A stretch of DNA of 64,000 nucleotides from Chitinophaga varians (lineage in GTDB: Bacteria; Bacteroidota; Bacteroidia; Chitinophagales; Chitinophagaceae), in assembly GCF_014529945.1 (NCBI RefSeq), contig NZ_JACVFB010000005.1, positions 372,001 through 436,000 of the forward strand. Direction: 5' to 3'. The notes beneath the pieces were generated by a model, which did no database searches, was not told the origin of the DNA, and was given only the letters and a program-made list of their open reading frames with translations. Below, piece by piece: positions 17,170 through 25,926 of this stretch. The translations under genes were made by a program, and so were the position numbers. The number at the start of each line of letters is the position of its first letter. Positions within the stretch are counted from its first letter, which is position 1.

Positions 17170-18480
17170 TTATTGATTCATTTTCACATCCGAGCTGTCG
17201 CCTTTCTGGATGATGAAGATGTTTTTGTTTTCGAAGTAGGAAGGTGTTTGTTCGCCATCGCGCACATACACCGGTTGGAAATTAAAGCGGGTGATGACAG
17301 ACGGAGACGCTTCCACAGCGCTGTTGAAATATACGCCGTTGCTGTGCAGCAGCCGTACGAAATAGAAGGTGAGGTCAAAACCTTTGTACGCCATATCGGA
17401 AGGGCGTGCTTTGTATGTTCTGCGGAAATAGTCGCTCAGGTAGCGGCTATAGGAATCCGATTTGTCGTTGAAGTAGGGAGAAGAGTAGAATACCTGGAGG
17501 CTTTTGAATTCCGGCTCTTTCAGCTTCAGCACGTCCCAGGTAGGCATACCGAATATCTGCATCGGGTAGTTGGTATTGGCTGCCGCGAGTTTGCGCAGGA
17601 TGCTTTTGGCGCCGGCTTCATCGAGTGCAGTAACGATCACGATGTTAGGACGGTCGGTGAGCAGGTATTTGGAAAGCTCTTCCGGGGTAGTGCTTTCGTT
17701 CCAGATAGCTTCGCGGATCCTGGACTTTTTCGGGCTGTTCATTTTGTCGTAGGAGCCTTTGAAATCGGCCGCGAGGCGGTTTTCAAAAGTGGTGTTCCGG
17801 CGGAGCAGCACGATATTTTTATTGGAGAAAGCCTCCTGTACGTAGTTGTGGATGGCTTCGCAGTGTGTTTTCAGGGTGCTGTTGGGAATAAAGAGGAAAG
17901 GATTGTCGCTGATGCCGGCATCATTGGGCAGTACCCCGGATACCAGGTTGATCTCTTTCTTTTTGGCGAAGTCGCTTGTTTCCTTCAGTTCCGGGTTGCT
18001 GAACGAACCGATGATGAGGTCGGTGGCATCGAGGGCTTTGCTGTTGATCAGTGAAGCAATGCTCTGGCGGCCTTTGGTGTCGTATACATTGACTTTCAGG
18101 TTATAGCCCAGTTGTTGGAGGCTGTCGAGCGCCAGTTGGGCGCCTTCATAAAATTCAAGGCCGGCCATTACATAGCGGGGCATGGTGCGACCGGGAATAT
18201 CGTTGGAGTTGGCAAATACGGAGTCGAGATACAGCGGGGCAAAGAGCGCGATGTTATAAGTGGGTTTCTTCACCTCGCGGGCGAAGGCCGGTACGTTGAA
18301 CGGGGCTGCCTTAGCAGTTTCGTTTTTGTTTTCCGGTTTCTTTTCCGGTGTAGGCTTGCTCAGAGAGGGTGGGGGACCGTCAACACGGCTGGTGCTCTTT
18401 CTGGAGGAAGAACAGGCTGTGAACAGTACCGACAGAGCCAATCCGGCCAGCAGGTTTTTAACAGATATCAATTGGTTCAT
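17170..18480 (-). CDS. Lipoprotein with ABC-type substrate-binding (periplasmic-binding type 1) fold
   Basis: A 436-residue lipoprotein. MNQLISVKNLLAGLALSVLFTAC is a signal peptide with lipid-attachment cysteine, followed by a Ser/Pro/Lys-rich linker (about 25-65). The rest is a type 1 periplasmic-binding fold: YNIALFAPLYLDSVF, LEFYEGAQLALDSLQQLGYNLKVNVYDTKG, DLIIGSFSNPELKETSDFAKKKEINLVSGVLPND, and NIVIVTALDEAGAKSILRKL. In this phylum such proteins are often not linked to a transporter; none is encoded nearby. The start at 18480 is set by the signal peptide. It lies downstream of guaA but is separated from it by a hairpin. Confidence 0.8.
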   Translation of the reverse strand: MNQLISVKNLLAGLALSVLFTACSSSRKSTSRVDGPPPSLSKPTPEKKPENKNETAKAAPFNVPAFAREVKKPTYNIALFAPLYLDSVFANSNDIPGRTMPRYVMAGLEFYEGAQLALDSLQQLGYNLKVNVYDTKGRQSIASLINSKALDATDLIIGSFSNPELKETSDFAKKKEINLVSGVLPNDAGISDNPFLFIPNSTLKTHCEAIHNYVQEAFSNKNIVLLRRNTTFENRLAADFKGSYDKMNSPKKSRIREAIWNESTTPEELSKYLLTDRPNIVIVTALDEAGAKSILRKLAAANTNYPMQIFGMPTWDVLKLKEPEFKSLQVFYSSPYFNDKSDSYSRYLSDYFRRTYKARPSDMAYKGFDLTFYFVRLLHSNGVYFNSAVEASPSVITRFNFQPVYVRDGEQTPSYFENKNIFIIQKGDSSDVKMNQ

Positions 18481-18535
18481 AATGGGCGCTAATTTACAAA
18501 AATCATTCCGGGGTAGTGCACGCAAAGTAAAATAA

Positions 18536-18585
18536 GAAAGCAAAGGCGCAAAAAGATAAAATACATCCCTTGTGCCTTTGCTTTC
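18536..18585. repeat. Short intergenic inverted repeat with GCAAAG word
   Basis: GAAAGCAAAGGCGCAA (18536-18551) pairs with TTGTGCCTTTGCTTTC (18570-18585) with one mismatch, around an 18-base loop. It sits between guaA and the lipoprotein gene. No T-tract is seen. The wording resembles the larger repeats at 10281-10433 and 23920-24003. Confidence 0.75.
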
Positions 18586-18604
18586 GGTATTGTTCAGGGA
18601 AGTA

Positions 18605-20143
18605 CTATTCCCATTCGATCGTAGCAGGTGGTTTGGAGCTGATGTCGTATACCACGCGGTTGATACCTTTTACCCGGTTGATGATGTCGTTGGACATTTT
18701 AGCCAGGAATTCGTAAGGCAGGTGAGCCCAGTCGGCCGTCATACCGTCGGTAGACGTTACCGCTCTCAGGGCCACGGTAAATTCGTAAGTACGTTCGTCG
18801 CCCATTACGCCTACGCTTTGTACGGGGAGGAGGATGGTGCCTGCCTGCCATACTTTATCATAGAGACCGGCTTCACGCAGTCCTTCGATATAGATAGCGT
18901 CAGCTTCCTGGAGCATGGCCACTTTATCAGGAGAGATAGCGCCGAGGATACGGATCGCGAGGCCTGGTCCGGGGAACGGATGGCGGCCGAGGAATACTTC
19001 GCTGATACCGATTTCGCGGCCTACGCGGCGTACTTCGTCTTTAAAGAGGAAACGCAGCGGCTCTACCAGCTGCATGTTCATTTTTTCCGGCAGTCCGCCC
19101 ACGTTGTGGTGGGATTTGATGGTCACGGAAGGTCCGTTTACAGATACGGATTCGATCACATCAGGGTAGATGGTGCCTTGTCCGAGGAAGGAGATATCGG
19201 TCAGTTGCGCTGACTCATGCTGGAACACCTCGATGAAGAGGCGGCCGATGATTTTGCGTTTTTTCTCCGGATCGGTAACACCGTCGAGCTGGCCGTAAAA
19301 CATGTCTTTTGCGTTGACACCTTTTACATTGAGGCCCATATGTTTGTAAGATTCCAGTACTGTTTCGTATTCATTTTTACGTAACAGGCCGTTGTCTACG
19401 AAGATGCAGAAGAGGTTTTTGCCGATAGCTTTGTGGATCAGTTCAGCAGCCACGGTAGAATCCACACCGCCGCTGAGGGCCATTACCACTCTTTTATCGC
19501 CTACCTGGGCTTTGATTTTTTCGATGGTTTCCTGCACAAAAGCTGCCGGGGTCCAGTCCTGCTGGCAGTTACAGATGTGTACGAGGAAGTTGCGGAGGAT
19601 CTGTTTACCTTCCAGGGAGTGGGTCACTTCCGGGTGGAACTGCAGGCCGAAGATCGGATGGGCAGCGAGGGTAGTGCTTTTGAAGGCGGCTACCGGGATA
19701 TTTTCGGTGGTAGCGATGATCTGGAAGCTTTCCGGGATACGTTTGATAGTATCGGAGTGGCTCATCCAAACCTGGCTTTTGCCGGAGATGTCGTATAATA
19801 ATTTTTCCTCTTTGTCATTGTGCTCCATAAAAGCGCGGCCATATTCACGGATGTTGCTTTTGGCTACTTCACCGCCGAAGTTTTTGGCCATCAGCTGGGC
19901 GCCGTAGCAGATACCGAGTACCGGTACTTTGGCGGCGATGGCAGCGATGTCGAGGGTAGGCGCTTTCTCGTCGTTTACGGAGAAAGGACTGCCGGACAAA
20001 ATAACGCCTTTGATGGAATCGTCCCAGGCAATTGGCTGGAGACAAGGTTTAATTTCGCAATAAACATTCAGTTCCCGGACGCTGCGCGCGATCAGCTGTG
20101 TGTATTGGGAACCGAAATCGAGGATAAGTATCTTTTCTGTCAT
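18605..20143 (-). CDS. guaA: GMP synthase (glutamine-hydrolysing)
   Basis: A 512-residue two-domain enzyme that aminates XMP to GMP using glutamine and ATP. The N-terminal class I amidotransferase has [15 protein letters not shown], the nucleophile Cys79 in GICYGAQ, and the histidine and glutamate in [10 protein letters not shown]. The C-terminal synthetase has the PP-loop ALSGGVDST and ends with the GMP synthase dimer domain closing in PPATIEWE. The start at 20143 is the usual GuaA beginning ([13 protein letters not shown]). A -7 box lies only seven bases upstream of it. Confidence 0.97.
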   Translation of the reverse strand: MTEKILILDFGSQYTQLIARSVRELNVYCEIKPCLQPIAWDDSIKGVILSGSPFSVNDEKAPTLDIAAIAAKVPVLGICYGAQLMAKNFGGEVAKSNIREYGRAFMEHNDKEEKLLYDISGKSQVWMSHSDTIKRIPESFQIIATTENIPVAAFKSTTLAAHPIFGLQFHPEVTHSLEGKQILRNFLVHICNCQQDWTPAAFVQETIEKIKAQVGDKRVVMALSGGVDSTVAAELIHKAIGKNLFCIFVDNGLLRKNEYETVLESYKHMGLNVKGVNAKDMFYGQLDGVTDPEKKRKIIGRLFIEVFQHESAQLTDISFLGQGTIYPDVIESVSVNGPSVTIKSHHNVGGLPEKMNMQLVEPLRFLFKDEVRRVGREIGISEVFLGRHPFPGPGLAIRILGAISPDKVAMLQEADAIYIEGLREAGLYDKVWQAGTILLPVQSVGVMGDERTYEFTVALRAVTSTDGMTADWAHLPYEFLAKMSNDIINRVKGINRVVYDISSKPPATIEWE

Positions 20144-20150
20144 GGTGGTG

Positions 20151-20158
20151 CAAAGATA
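20151..20158 (-). promoter_or_regulatory. -7 box just before guaA
   Basis: On the minus strand TATCTTTG matches TAnnTTTG exactly, with seven bases between it and the guaA ATG. The transcript would have a leader of only a few bases or none. Confidence 0.45.
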
Positions 20159-20237
20159 AAGTCCTTCCTCCAATTTCGGATTCTGAAAATAGAAAATAGG
20201 AAATCTAGTTGTATCTTTCTCTTTATAATCTAAACTT

Positions 20238-20966
20238 ATGCAAACCAAAATCACCCTGTGCTGCATGACAGTAGCCCTGTCCATAGCGGGCCTTTTCAGT
20301 GCCTGTATCGGCCAAAACCGCGTAAAAGGTAGTGGCAATGTTATCAAAGAAGAAAGAGAGGCCCCTTCCTTTCACCGAATCAAAATAGAAGGCAGTATGA
20401 ACGTGTTTCTTTCTCAGGGAGCAGCCAAAAAAGCCGTGATAGAGGCGGAGGATAATATCGCGCCGCTGGTAGAGCTGGTGAATGAAGACGGCCGGCTGAA
20501 GGTGCGTTTCCGCCATAATACGGATGTTTCCACCCGCAAAGGCGTAAACGTATACCTCACTACCCCGGAAGTAGACGAAGTGGCGCTGGCAGGCGCCGGC
20601 GACGTGAAGCTGGTAGATAAGTTTAACAGTAAAGAGGAGATGAAAATCACCCTGTCAGGCTCCGGTAACCTGAACGGCACCATCAACGCGCCGGAAGTAA
20701 AAGCTTCCATTGCCGGTTCGGGTAATATGAATCTGCAGGGAGAAACAAAAGCAGTGAGGGTTTCCATTGCCGGTAGCGGCGATTATGTGGGTGATGACCT
20801 GCTGTCTGAAGAAGCGGAAGTAAAAATTGCCGGTAGCGGTGACGCCAGTGTACATGCGAGCGTAAAACTGGAGGCAAAGATTGCCGGGTCCGGTGATGTG
20901 AAATATAAAGGAAATCCCAATGTGTCCAGTTCTGTAGCGGGTTCCGGCTCTGTCAGGAAAATCTAG
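20238..20966 (+). CDS. Head-GIN domain lipoprotein (DUF2807)
   Basis: A 242-residue exported protein. [23 protein letters not shown] is a signal peptide with a lipid-attachment cysteine. The mature part is the head GIN domain (PF10988) with regular beta-helix coils marked by repeated AGAGD, SGSGN, AGSGN, AGSGD and AGSGS turns (five to seven units between about residues 110 and 240). These proteins sit at the cell envelope and their role is unknown. It is divergent from guaA, sharing a 94-base gap. Confidence 0.88.
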   Translation: MQTKITLCCMTVALSIAGLFSACIGQNRVKGSGNVIKEEREAPSFHRIKIEGSMNVFLSQGAAKKAVIEAEDNIAPLVELVNEDGRLKVRFRHNTDVSTRKGVNVYLTTPEVDEVALAGAGDVKLVDKFNSKEEMKITLSGSGNLNGTINAPEVKASIAGSGNMNLQGETKAVRVSIAGSGDYVGDDLLSEEAEVKIAGSGDASVHASVKLEAKIAGSGDVKYKGNPNVSSSVAGSGSVRKI

Positions 20967-21066
20967 CCGAACAATATTTACAAATTTTTAACAGTTTTAA
21001 AATCATATCGAAAGCAGTTTTGCTGTTATTTACATTGATTTTCAAAAAAATCTAAAGTCCTTTTGT

Positions 21067-21112
21067 CCAGATACTGCCGCAGCAATAACAAGCCGGCTGA
21101 GGCAGTATCTGG
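21067..21112. repeat. GC-richer hairpin upstream of the dialkylresorcinol cluster
   Basis: CCAGATACTGCC (21067-21078) pairs perfectly with GGCAGTATCTGG (21101-21112) around a 22-base loop. It lies in the 283-base gap before darA, which otherwise holds AT-rich sequence and probably the cluster promoter near 21200-21235. There is no T-tract after it on either strand, so it may be a regulatory structure or a poor terminator for the gene before. Confidence 0.6.
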
Positions 21113-21249
21113 CTGGGGCACAAGCCAACTGAGAATGCTCCCCCACCCCAAAGCTCAGCCTTACATCTGTCAAATTATTATTAAATGACATAAATAATAC
21201 TCCTTTTTTGTATGTTTACAGTTTGGATTGTTGAACTCCTATTCCTTTT

Positions 21250-22170
21250 ATGAACGAAAGACCGAAGGTCCTGGTGGTTTATTATACCCAGACAGGCCAA
21301 TTAAAAAGGATTATTGATCATGTGTTGGCGCCACTGGCAAACACGGTGGATATTACATACGAAGAGCTGGTTCCTGAAACGCCTTTCCCTTTTCCATGGG
21401 GAAAGCAACAGTTTTATGATACAATGCCGGAAACAGTACAGGACACGCCGCGCGGCATCCGGCCGCTGAAGGTGGATGTGAATGCACATTTTGACTTGGT
21501 GTTGCTGGCATATCAGCCCTGGTTCCTGTCGCCCTCCCAGCCAACAGCCGCTTTCCTGCAAAGTGAGGCAGCGGCCCGCCTGTTGAAAGGTAAGCAGGTG
21601 ATCACGCTGTTGGGCAGCCGCAACATGTGGCTCAATGCACAGGAAAGAGTAAAAGGATATCTGCACAGGATGGGAGCCAACCTCGTGGGAAATATTGTGC
21701 TGGTAGATAAATCGCCTAACCTGATTTCCCTGATCACCATTCTGCGTTGGGCTTTCAAAGGAAAAAAAGAAGCCACCCGTTTCCTACCACAGGCGGGAGT
21801 ACAGGAAAATGAGATCGTCACCGCCAACCGATTTGCCGGTCCTATCTCCGCGGCGCTGGAAACACGGAAGTGGCAGGACCTGCATCCACAGCTGATGTCG
21901 CTGGATGCGGTAGAGTTGTTGCCTAATCTCGTACTGCTGGAAAATAATGGTATCAGCGCCTTCCGTTTCTGGGCCAAATTCATCAGTGCCAAAGGAGGAC
22001 CTGGGGCTGAGGCTCGTCAGGGAAGAGTAACGATGTACAGATCATTATTGTTGGTGGGGATCTTTGTGTTAACACCGATCACATTGATTTCCTCGTTCAT
22101 CAAACTCAACCTGAAACGAAACGAGTTGAAACGGGAGGTGGATTATTACAAGGGCATTACTTTGCGTTAA
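21250..22170 (+). CDS. darA: Dialkylresorcinol condensing enzyme DarA
   Basis: A 306-residue protein of the DarA family, which works with the ketosynthase DarB to make 2,5-dialkylresorcinols, precursors of flexirubin-type pigments. The start has a flavodoxin-like opening (KVLVVYYTQTGQLKRIID), then YEELVPETPFPFPWGKQQFYDTMPE and LLAYQPWFLSPSQPTAAFLQ, and VITLLGSRNMWLNAQERVK. A hydrophobic segment near the C-terminus (YRSLLLVGIFVLTPITLISSFI) suggests membrane anchoring. Published work places DarA in aromatisation after DarB; I rely on memory for that. It is the first gene of the cluster; darB follows after a 181-base gap. Confidence 0.88.
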   Translation: MNERPKVLVVYYTQTGQLKRIIDHVLAPLANTVDITYEELVPETPFPFPWGKQQFYDTMPETVQDTPRGIRPLKVDVNAHFDLVLLAYQPWFLSPSQPTAAFLQSEAAARLLKGKQVITLLGSRNMWLNAQERVKGYLHRMGANLVGNIVLVDKSPNLISLITILRWAFKGKKEATRFLPQAGVQENEIVTANRFAGPISAALETRKWQDLHPQLMSLDAVELLPNLVLLENNGISAFRFWAKFISAKGGPGAEARQGRVTMYRSLLLVGIFVLTPITLISSFIKLNLKRNELKREVDYYKGITLR

Positions 22171-22267
22171 CCTTTACCCGTACCGGAAGATCAGTGGTGG
22201 CGTGATAATTGTAATTCCGTTTAGAGTTATATATTTACGTCCGCTTAATAAGTATACAAAACAAAAC

Positions 22268-22333
22268 ATGTTTATCACCGCAGAAAGGCTGGCCATTAAA
22301 CGGTTGTCACTATGGGATTGCATGCGGCCTTAA
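22268..22333 (+). pseudogene. Possible remnant of a GNAT acetyltransferase gene
   Basis: A 21-codon frame between darA and darB encodes MFITAERLAIKRLSLWDCMRP and then stops. The first 17 residues look like the beginning of a GNAT acetyltransferase (TERLxIRRLxLxD). No continuation is found before darB. It may be a leftover of a lost gene or a chance match; it is too short to decide. Confidence 0.3.
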
Positions 22334-22351
22334 AAGACGAATTATTTTCAA

Positions 22352-23488
22352 ATGAAGGAAGTTTATATTACCAGGCTATCTAAATTCTTACCCAACAAGC
22401 CTGTTGAAAATGAAGAGATGGAAAGCATCCTTGGCATGGTAGACGGAAGACCTTCCCGTGCACGGTTGAAGATTTTGGGCAACAACAAAATCAAAAACCG
22501 CTATTATTCTCTGGATCAAGACGGCAATTCCACTCATTCCAACGCTGAGATGACCGCCAACGCTGTCAGCGCATTGTTTGATGAAAAATTCCCCATCAGC
22601 AAATTACAATTACTGGCCTGCGGTACTACCTCGCCCGACCAGCTGCTGCCTAACCACGCCGCGATGGTGCATGGTCTGCTGAAATGCCAGCCTGTGGAAC
22701 TGATCGCAGCTACCGGCGCATGCGCTGCAGGTATGCAGGCTTTTAAATATGCCTGGATGTCTATCCGTTGTGGTAACACTGCCAACGCGGTAAGCACCGG
22801 TTCTGAAAAATTCTCTGCCTGGATGCTCGCTCAGAAATTCCAGCCGGAAGCAGAGAACCTGAAAGCGCTGGATGAAAATCCGATCATCGCTTTCGAAAAA
22901 GACTTTCTCCGCTGGATGTTGTCTGACGGCGCCAGCGCTGCCCTTTTCCAGGACAAACCGAATGAAGAAGGCCTCTCCCTGCGTGTAGACTGGGTGGAGA
23001 TCCTGTCTTATGCCAACGAGCTGGAGACCTGCATGTATGCCGGCTCTATCAAAAATCCGGACGGCAGCACCAAAGGCTGGATTGACATGACCCCCGACGA
23101 GTGGGCGCAACACAGCGTATTCTCCTTCAAACAAGATACCCGTCTGTTGGGTAAAAATATAGTGCCTTCCGGCGCTCAGATGTGGAAAGAACTGGTGGAA
23201 AGACACAACATCAACCTCGATGAAATTGATTTCTTCCTGCCGCATTTGTCTTCCGAATTTTTCCGTTTAAAGATCGACGAAGAAATTACCCGCCTCGGTG
23301 TTCCTATTCCGCTGGAAAAATGGTTCACCAACCTGGCCTGGGTAGGTAACGTAGGAACCGCTTCTCCTTACCTGATGCTGGAAGAGCTGATGAACGCCGG
23401 CCGCTTCAAAAAAGGACAGAAAGTGGTGATGATGGTACCGGAAAGCGCACGTTTTTCCTATGCTTATGCACACATCACCGTTGTATAG
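22352..23488 (+). CDS. darB: Ketosynthase III-type enzyme DarB
   Basis: A 378-residue beta-ketoacyl synthase III-fold protein of the DarB group. The catalytic triad is Cys124 (ATGACAAG), His298 (FLPHLSS) and Asn333 (GNVGTAS). CGTTSPDQLLPNHA is typical of KAS III enzymes. DarB joins two acyl chains by a Claisen-type condensation and a Michael addition to form the ring precursor of dialkylresorcinols. It is followed after 24 bases by a small gene of unknown function. Acts in the cytoplasm on acyl-ACP or acyl-CoA substrates. Confidence 0.9.
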   Translation: MKEVYITRLSKFLPNKPVENEEMESILGMVDGRPSRARLKILGNNKIKNRYYSLDQDGNSTHSNAEMTANAVSALFDEKFPISKLQLLACGTTSPDQLLPNHAAMVHGLLKCQPVELIAATGACAAGMQAFKYAWMSIRCGNTANAVSTGSEKFSAWMLAQKFQPEAENLKALDENPIIAFEKDFLRWMLSDGASAALFQDKPNEEGLSLRVDWVEILSYANELETCMYAGSIKNPDGSTKGWIDMTPDEWAQHSVFSFKQDTRLLGKNIVPSGAQMWKELVERHNINLDEIDFFLPHLSSEFFRLKIDEEITRLGVPIPLEKWFTNLAWVGNVGTASPYLMLEELMNAGRFKKGQKVVMMVPESARFSYAYAHITVV

Positions 23489-23512
23489 GCATTCACTTCT
23501 AAAACTGCAGTC

Positions 23513-23911
23513 ATGAAAAAAGACGAAGTGCCACAGGATAGTGATAACCTGCACGAAGGCACATTCAAACAGATTATGTATGCGGTAGATAACACCGGGA
23601 ATTATGTACAGGTGCAGAGTGCAGGGTGGGAACCGGAGAACATTGCCCTTACACAGGCCTGGGAGGAAGTAAACGAGAAAGTAGCAGCCGCCAAAGTACT
23701 GGTGCAGTCCGGCGAAATCAGCCCTGTTGCCTACTACATGGAAAAGAACCTCATGGACCTGGCCTTGCTGGCCAATTACGTAGGGAAGTTCCAGTGGCAG
23801 GTAAAGCGGCATATGAAACCGGCCGTATTCCGGGGACTGAGCGATAAAATGCTGCAGCGCTATGCAGATGCCTTTAAGATTAGTAAGGACGATTTATTGC
23901 ATATCAAATAA
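23513..23911 (+). CDS. Small protein of unknown function in the dialkylresorcinol cluster
   Basis: A 132-residue protein without signal peptide or membrane segment. The N-terminal part has FKQIMYAVDNTGNYVQVQSAGWEPENIALTQAWEEV; the rest is helical and ends in LSDKMLQRYADAFKISKDDLLHIK, where the closing stretch resembles a helix-turn-helix-like fold. Small genes of this kind accompany darB in related clusters, but I do not recognise a named family. Its position, 24 bases after darB and before a perfect 33-bp hairpin, suggests co-transcription with darB and a part in dialkylresorcinol formation or its control. Confidence 0.7.
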   Translation: MKKDEVPQDSDNLHEGTFKQIMYAVDNTGNYVQVQSAGWEPENIALTQAWEEVNEKVAAAKVLVQSGEISPVAYYMEKNLMDLALLANYVGKFQWQVKRHMKPAVFRGLSDKMLQRYADAFKISKDDLLHIK

Positions 23912-23919
23912 TGCATTAT

Positions 23920-24003
23920 CACGCAAAGCAGCAAAGCAACAAAGCAGCAAAGATCATTGAACATACATTTCTTTGCTGCTTTGTTGCTTTGCTGCTTTGC
24001 GTG
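23920..24003. repeat. Perfect 33-bp inverted repeat of GCAAAG words
   Basis: Arms 23920-23952 and 23971-24003 are perfect reverse complements (33 of 33), with an 18-base loop. The arm is built from CACGCAAAGCAGC and AAAGC words. It lies between two same-strand genes of the dialkylresorcinol cluster, eight bases after one stop and 15 before the next start. It shares the 15-mer CGCAAAGCAGCAAAG with 10281-10433. There is no T-tract. Confidence 0.95.
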
Positions 24004-24018
24004 AACACATAAACAACT

Positions 24019-25017
24019 ATGAATAGTCATCAATTTCATCATACGCAGACAGCCCACTGTGAAAGTGGTGTGATCTCCAATCTGCTGGGGCACCATGGCC
24101 TGAAGATCAGTGAGCCGATGGCCTTCGGTATTGGCGCCGGCATTTTTTTCGGACACCTGCCGTTTGTGAAAGTCAACGGTGTGCCGGGCACAACTTACCG
24201 CATCTGGCCCGGCGCTATTTTTCAGCGGGTATGTAAGCGGCTGGGCGTAAAAATGGAGACGGCCAAATTTTCCTCTCCGGAAAAAGGAATGGCGGCACTG
24301 GACCAGGTAATCGCCAACGGCACGCCTGTAGGCCTGCTTTCCAGCGTTTATTACCTGCCTTATTTCCCTCCTTCCTATCGTTTTCACTTCAATGCACATA
24401 ACCTGGTTGTATATGGCAAACGTGAAGATCAATATCTGGTGAGTGATCCGGTGATGGACACCGTTACCGAAATAGATCCCGAAAGCCTGGCGCAGGCCCG
24501 CTTTGCCAAAGGTTTCCCGGCTCCCAAAGGGAAAATGTATTACCCGGTACATGTTCCCGGAAAAGCATCTTTCGAAAAACCGATCAAAGAAGGGATTGCG
24601 CAGAGCTGTCATTATATGCTGAAAATACCGCTCCCTATGTTTGGCGTAAAGGGTATCCGTTTTCTGGCCAATCGTGTAAAAGACTATCCGCAGAAAGTGG
24701 GAGAGCGCAAATCCGCGCTGTATCTGGGTAACGTTATCCGGATGCAGGAGGAGATCGGTACCGGCGGCGCCGGCTTCCGTTTCGTATATGCCGCGTTCCT
24801 GCAGGAATCGGCTGTGTTGCTGAACAAACCGGAACTGAGCCGTCTGGCTACAGAACTGACACAGGCGGGAGACCTTTGGCGTAATTTTGCCTTTGCAGCG
24901 GGCAGGGTATGTAAAAGCAGATCTGCCGACAACGTGTCCTACAAAGAGTTGAGCGAGATGTTAATGCAATGTGCGGCAACAGAAGAAACCTTTTTCAAAA
25001 AACTGGCGAGAATTTAG
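24019..25017 (+). CDS. BtrH N-terminal domain protein (acyl transfer, cluster member)
   Basis: A 332-residue protein with a BtrH-type N-terminal domain. Cys14 in HTQTAHCESGVISNLLGHHG is the presumed nucleophile; the matching histidine is in HAHN-like FHFNAHNLVVYGK and the aspartate in YLVSDPV. A C-terminal helical domain (about 200-332) follows. BtrH moves an acyl side chain from an acyl-carrier protein to an amine in butirosin synthesis. In flexirubin/dialkylresorcinol clusters it is thought to transfer an acyl or polyene chain; that role here is inference. It follows the perfect 33-bp hairpin and is separated from the ABC genes by an AT-rich inverted repeat. Confidence 0.85.
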   Translation: MNSHQFHHTQTAHCESGVISNLLGHHGLKISEPMAFGIGAGIFFGHLPFVKVNGVPGTTYRIWPGAIFQRVCKRLGVKMETAKFSSPEKGMAALDQVIANGTPVGLLSSVYYLPYFPPSYRFHFNAHNLVVYGKREDQYLVSDPVMDTVTEIDPESLAQARFAKGFPAPKGKMYYPVHVPGKASFEKPIKEGIAQSCHYMLKIPLPMFGVKGIRFLANRVKDYPQKVGERKSALYLGNVIRMQEEIGTGGAGFRFVYAAFLQESAVLLNKPELSRLATELTQAGDLWRNFAFAAGRVCKSRSADNVSYKELSEMLMQCAATEETFFKKLARI

Positions 25018-25035
25018 AAATTTTAATATTTAGCT

Positions 25036-25149
25036 GTTTTTTTATTGGATTTTGGAATTTTTTGATTTAGAGATTGAAACAACCCGGAGATAATGTTATG
25101 TCCATCTTCGCTTATTAAATCCCAAAATCCGTAAATCCAATAAAAAAAT
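25036..25149. repeat. AT-rich intergenic inverted repeat before ABC genes
   Basis: Arms 25036-25069 and 25116-25149 (34 bp, 28 matching) are made of TTTTTTTATTGGATTT and GGATTT words. It fills the 151-base gap between the BtrH-like gene and the ABC ATPase gene. Confidence 0.8.
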
Positions 25150-25168
25150 AACCCAATAACCAAATGAT

Positions 25169-25909
25169 ATGCTGGCAGTAAAGGAATTGTGCAAAACCTA
25201 CAAAGGTGCGGCAGAAGCCACCCTTAAAGGGTTAACCTTTGCCTTTCCGGAAGGGAAAATCGGTGGGCTGCTGGGCCCTAACGGCGCCGGTAAAACAACC
25301 ACTATCTCTATTCTGTGCGGCCTGGTACAGGCAGATAGCGGACAGGTGATGATACATGGCCTGCCACAGGACGCTGCCCACCGGGAACAGATCAAAAAAA
25401 TCATCGGTATTGTACCGCAACAGATAGCCCTTTATCCCCAGCTGTCGGCTGTGGAAAACCTGACGTATTTCGGTAATCTGTACGGACTGAAGGGCAAAGC
25501 GTTGTATGAAAAGATCATGCATTATCTCGAAGTGTTTGGTCTGGAAAAGAGCGCTCATAAAGAAATTCATAAATATTCAGGGGGCATGAAACGCCGTGCG
25601 AACATCATCGCAGCTATCCTGCACGACCCCGATCTGCTGATCCTGGACGAGCCCACCGCAGGGGTGGACGTACAGTCACGCAGCATGATCCTGCAATTCC
25701 TGCGCCGCTACAACGAGCAGGGCGCCAGTATCCTGTACACCTCCCACCTGCTGGAAGAAGCGCAATCACTTTGTGATGAGGTGGCCATTATGGACGAGGG
25801 TAAAATGATACTCCAGGGCAAGCCTGAACTGTTGATCGACGAGCTGCCGGAGTGCCGCAACCTGGAAGATGTTTTTTTACACTATACCGGGCATGCGTTG
25901 CGGGACTAA
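25169..25909 (+). CDS. ABC transporter ATP-binding protein (export, cluster member)
   Basis: A 246-residue ABC ATPase. Walker A is GPNGAGKTTT (36-45), the Q-loop GIVPQQIALYPQLS, signature YSGGMKRRANI (136-146), Walker B LLILDEPTAGVD (156-167) and the H-loop TSHLLEEAQ. The GVDVQSRSMI stretch and SGGMKRR place it in the ABC-2 exporter group. The permease gene follows 17 bases later, so the pair forms one exporter. From its place in the cluster it probably moves a dialkylresorcinol or lipid-like product out of the cytoplasm; this is inference. Confidence 0.92.
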   Translation: MLAVKELCKTYKGAAEATLKGLTFAFPEGKIGGLLGPNGAGKTTTISILCGLVQADSGQVMIHGLPQDAAHREQIKKIIGIVPQQIALYPQLSAVENLTYFGNLYGLKGKALYEKIMHYLEVFGLEKSAHKEIHKYSGGMKRRANIIAAILHDPDLLILDEPTAGVDVQSRSMILQFLRRYNEQGASILYTSHLLEEAQSLCDEVAIMDEGKMILQGKPELLIDELPECRNLEDVFLHYTGHALRD

Positions 25910-25926
25910 CAAAATGAAAGAAAGCT

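Noticed and set aside
17173-18054. Plus-strand open frame opposite the lipoprotein gene
   Set aside because: The minus-strand frame has a signal peptide and a binding-protein fold; the plus frame shows no motif and is a shadow.
20144-20347. N-terminal extension of GuaA
   Set aside because: GuaA proteins begin with the amidotransferase strand seen at 20143; the extension covers the divergent promoter region and has no homology.
23920-24003. Perfect 33-bp hairpin as a transcription terminator
   Set aside because: No T-tract follows on either strand, the loop is large, and it lies inside a same-direction gene cluster.
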